A stretch of 64,000 nt of DNA from Flavobacteriaceae bacterium. Its GTDB lineage: Bacteria; Bacteroidota; Bacteroidia; Flavobacteriales; Flavobacteriaceae. Location of the stretch: contig JANRDC010000023.1 in assembly GCA_030726725.1 (NCBI GenBank), forward strand, positions 1 to 64,000. Reading direction: 5' to 3'. The notes under the pieces were generated by a model, which did not search any database, was not told where the DNA came from, and saw only the letters and a program-made list of their open reading frames with translations. The position numbers and the translations under genes were made by a program. The number at the start of each line of letters is the position of its first letter. Positions within the stretch are counted from its first letter, which is position 1. Positions 62,316 through 64,000 of this stretch are shown in pieces.

Positions 62316-63557
62316 ATGACCCGAACAGGAAGCATTGAATTGATGGCCCCCGCGGGCAATTTTGAATCCCTGCAAGCGGCCCTAGATCATGGAGCAGACT
62401 CCGTATACTTCGGAGTGGAACAGCTCAACATGCGCGCACGCGCCAGCATTAACTTTACTTTGGACGATCTGCCCGAGATCGCCAAGCGCTGTGCAGATAA
62501 AGGCGTACGCAGTTATCTCACCCTGAACACCATTATTTACGACCACGATTTAAGCATCATCAAGACCTTGTTGGACGCTGCCAAAAAGGCCAATATCACC
62601 GCTGTAATTGCCATGGATCAAGCGGTTATCGCTTACGCGCGCCAGATCAACATGGAAATCCACATTTCGACCCAGATCAATATCACCAATATCGAGACGG
62701 TAAAGTTCTATGCCATGTTTGCGGACACCATGGTCTTGAGTCGTGAACTTTCGCTCAGACAGGTAAAGAAAATTGTCGAGCAAATCGAGAAAGAACAGGT
62801 GAAAGGACCTGCGGGACGTTTGGTGGAAATCGAAATCTTCGGACATGGCGCCCTGTGTATGGCCGTATCCGGCAAATGCTATCTTTCGCTACACTCCAGC
62901 AACTCTTCGGCCAATAGAGGTGCCTGCAAGCAAAACTGCCGCAAGAAATACACGGTCATCGATCAAGAAACCGGTTTTGAAATTGAATTGGACAACGAGT
63001 ACATGATGTCGCCCAAGGACCTGTGTACCCTGGACTTTTTGGATCAGGTGGCTGATGCAGGGATCAAGGTGCTCAAAATAGAGGGTCGCGGTCGCGCCCC
63101 AGAGTATGTGGCTAAAGTGATCAAAACCTACCGCGAGGCCATCGACGCCATCGACCAAGGCACTTTTTCTCAGGACAAAGTCGGGGTCTGGATGGAGGAA
63201 CTCTCCAAAGTGTATAACCGCGGTTTCTGGAGCGGTTATTATCTAGGACAAAAACTAGGGGAGTGGAGCGATCAATCCGGTTCCTCAGCGACCCAAAAGA
63301 AACTTTATGTCGGCAAAGGAGTGCATTTCTTTCCCAAAACCAACATCGCTGAATTTAAAATTGACGCCTTCGATTTAAAAGTAGGGGACCAATTGCTGGT
63401 CACCGGCCCTACCACAGGGGTAAAAGAATTTGAGTTGACCTCCATGATGGTGAATGATCAGCCTTTGGAGAACGCCAAAAAGGGAGATTCCATCACCATT
63501 GCTGTGGACTTTAGGGTGCGTCCTTCGGATAAGTTGTACAAATACGTGCCGGTTTAA
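62316..63557 (+). CDS. U32-family protein (TrhP/RlhA-like, probable tRNA/rRNA hydroxylation)
   Basis: A 413-residue cytoplasmic protein of the peptidase U32 family. It starts MTRTGSIELMAPAGNFESLQAALDHGADSVYFG, typical of the family, and has the cysteine cluster LCMAVSGKC and ACKQNCRKKY which in RlhA/TrhP/UbiV relatives binds an iron-sulfur cluster. Members of this size function in RNA 5-hydroxylation rather than proteolysis. A small ferredoxin gene overlaps its stop by one base, suggesting an electron donor. Which RNA is modified cannot be told. Confidence 0.85.
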   Translation: MTRTGSIELMAPAGNFESLQAALDHGADSVYFGVEQLNMRARASINFTLDDLPEIAKRCADKGVRSYLTLNTIIYDHDLSIIKTLLDAAKKANITAVIAMDQAVIAYARQINMEIHISTQINITNIETVKFYAMFADTMVLSRELSLRQVKKIVEQIEKEQVKGPAGRLVEIEIFGHGALCMAVSGKCYLSLHSSNSSANRGACKQNCRKKYTVIDQETGFEIELDNEYMMSPKDLCTLDFLDQVADAGIKVLKIEGRGRAPEYVAKVIKTYREAIDAIDQGTFSQDKVGVWMEELSKVYNRGFWSGYYLGQKLGEWSDQSGSSATQKKLYVGKGVHFFPKTNIAEFKIDAFDLKVGDQLLVTGPTTGVKEFELTSMMVNDQPLENAKKGDSITIAVDFRVRPSDKLYKYVPV

Positions 63558-63793
63558 TGGTGGTTGTCACCTTACAGCGGGCCAAGTGTATCGGATGCAA
63601 CTACTGCGTAGAAATGGCACCCGAACAATTTCAGATGTCCAAAAAAGACGGCAAAAGTGTGCTGCTTCACGCCACTGATAAAAAGGGTTTTCACACGGTT
63701 AAATCTCCCGACGACAGCATCTTTGACTCTTGCAAACAAGCCCAGCTCGCTTGTCCTGTCAAGATCATCACCACCACCAAAACCAAGTCCTAA
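63557..63793 (+). CDS. [4Fe-4S] ferredoxin, partner of the U32 protein
   Basis: A 78-residue soluble ferredoxin. The CIGCNYC motif supplies three ligands and ACPVK near the end the fourth, with an additional Cys (DSCKQAQLACP). The fold is the small single-cluster type. Its start overlaps the U32 stop by one base (TAATG), so the two are cotranslated and it probably supplies electrons for the U32 iron-sulfur protein. No other redox gene is adjacent. Confidence 0.88.
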   Translation: MVVVTLQRAKCIGCNYCVEMAPEQFQMSKKDGKSVLLHATDKKGFHTVKSPDDSIFDSCKQAQLACPVKIITTTKTKS

Positions 63794-63840
63794 AGGCTGA
63801 TAATTAACATTTAGTTCATGTTACCAATAACGCAAAGCCC

Positions 63841-63848
63841 TACATTTG
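63841..63848 (+). promoter_or_regulatory. -7 element TACATTTG before the PiT transporter
   Basis: An exact TAnnTTTG match 19 bases before the transporter start at 63868. A nearby TAATATTTTG could be a second element. Confidence 0.5.
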
Positions 63849-63867
63849 GCGCTAATATTTTGTTCTG

Positions 63868-64000
63868 ATGGATCAGATGTATTTCTATTTTGTGGTGATT
63901 TTGGCCGTTTTGGCGGTTGTCGATTTGGTGGTGGGGGTGAGCAACGACGCGGTGAACTTCTTGAACTCAGCGATCGGCTCTAAAGCTATTTCTTTCAAAA
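63868..64000 (+). CDS. PiT-family inorganic phosphate transporter (partial)
   Basis: The first 44 codons of a gene that leaves the window. After MDQMYFYFVVILAVLAVVDLVVG comes VSNDAVNFLNSAIGSKAISFK, the characteristic first signature of PiT-type sodium or proton:phosphate symporters. The gene is too short to have been listed in the ORF track. Start chosen at the ATG at 63868; an alternative ATG at 63877 would remove three residues. Confidence 0.85.
   Translation, partial: MDQMYFYFVVILAVLAVVDLVVGVSNDAVNFLNSAIGSKAISFK

Overview
The window is chromosomal DNA from a Bacteroidota bacterium, most likely in or near the Flavobacteriia. The signs are a Por/type IX secretion C-terminal sorting domain on a secreted amylase, many lipoprotein signals of the Bacteroidota kind, a HYC_CC_PP protein beside a TonB-dependent receptor, DUF6588 and TolB-propeller amidohydrolase families, and upstream TAnnTTTG-like -7 elements. 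Base composition is moderate and even. I see no insertion sequence, prophage, CRISPR array or recognisable defence locus. Gene density is very high and no gap exceeds 300 bases. The widest gaps, 40333-40556 and 43421-43627, are described in the feature list.

Layout. 1-7.5 kb: an AlkB-type monooxygenase with a frameshifted 44-codon ORF behind it, then a divergent five-gene RND efflux operon (TolC, HlyD-type adaptor, RND pump, PII-like protein, DUF2892). 7.5-10.9 kb: kynureninase and an esterase-SGNH fusion, a bPH domain protein and tRNA-Val(GAC). 10.9-17.8 kb: a tight eight-gene minus-strand operon running from a VWA protein and MoxR-like ATPase through MsrB and MsrA to a Rieske lipoprotein, a histidine-rich membrane protein, a YceI protein and an amidase. 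17.9-21.3 kb: dipeptide epimerase, a BioF-like PLP enzyme and a class-C-type serine hydrolase. 21.2-28.2 kb: an amylosucrase-like GH13 enzyme, a PepSY-associated protein, an M24 peptidase and a metal-uptake cluster (HYC_CC_PP, TonB receptor, HMA protein). 28.2-32.7 kb: pta-ackA-galK. 32.8-39.5 kb: DUF6588 protein, histidine phosphatase, prolyl oligopeptidase, DUF2306 protein, GH13 lipoprotein and an SDR enzyme. 39.5-43.4 kb: an AraC regulator, a candidate small RNA and korAB. 43.6-52.4 kb: PhnA-like and DoxX proteins, a neopullulanase-like GH13 enzyme, a T9SS-secreted amylase, umuC-umuD and glutathione peroxidase. 52.4-60.2 kb: a TolB-propeller amidohydrolase, a met-zincin and acetoacetyl-CoA synthetase. 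60.2-62.3 kb: an arsR-acr3-arsC operon. 62.3-64 kb: a U32-family protein with a ferredoxin, then the start of a PiT phosphate transporter.

Functional themes. Four GH13 enzymes in different predicted compartments (secreted, periplasmic, lipoprotein, cytoplasmic) suggest a starch/alpha-glucan route without SusC/SusD in the window. KorAB, Pta-AckA and acetoacetyl-CoA synthetase handle 2-oxoacids and acyl-CoA. MsrAB, glutathione peroxidase, arsenic efflux, RND efflux and the metal-uptake cluster form a stress and metal layer.

The least explained parts are the candidate + strand small RNA at about 40451-40558, the MoxR/VWA-MsrBA-Rieske-histidine protein-YceI-amidase operon, the PII-like protein within the RND operon, and a perfect 24-base GC palindrome inside the acetoacetyl-CoA synthetase gene. 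All family calls are by eye from motifs; no database search was run.
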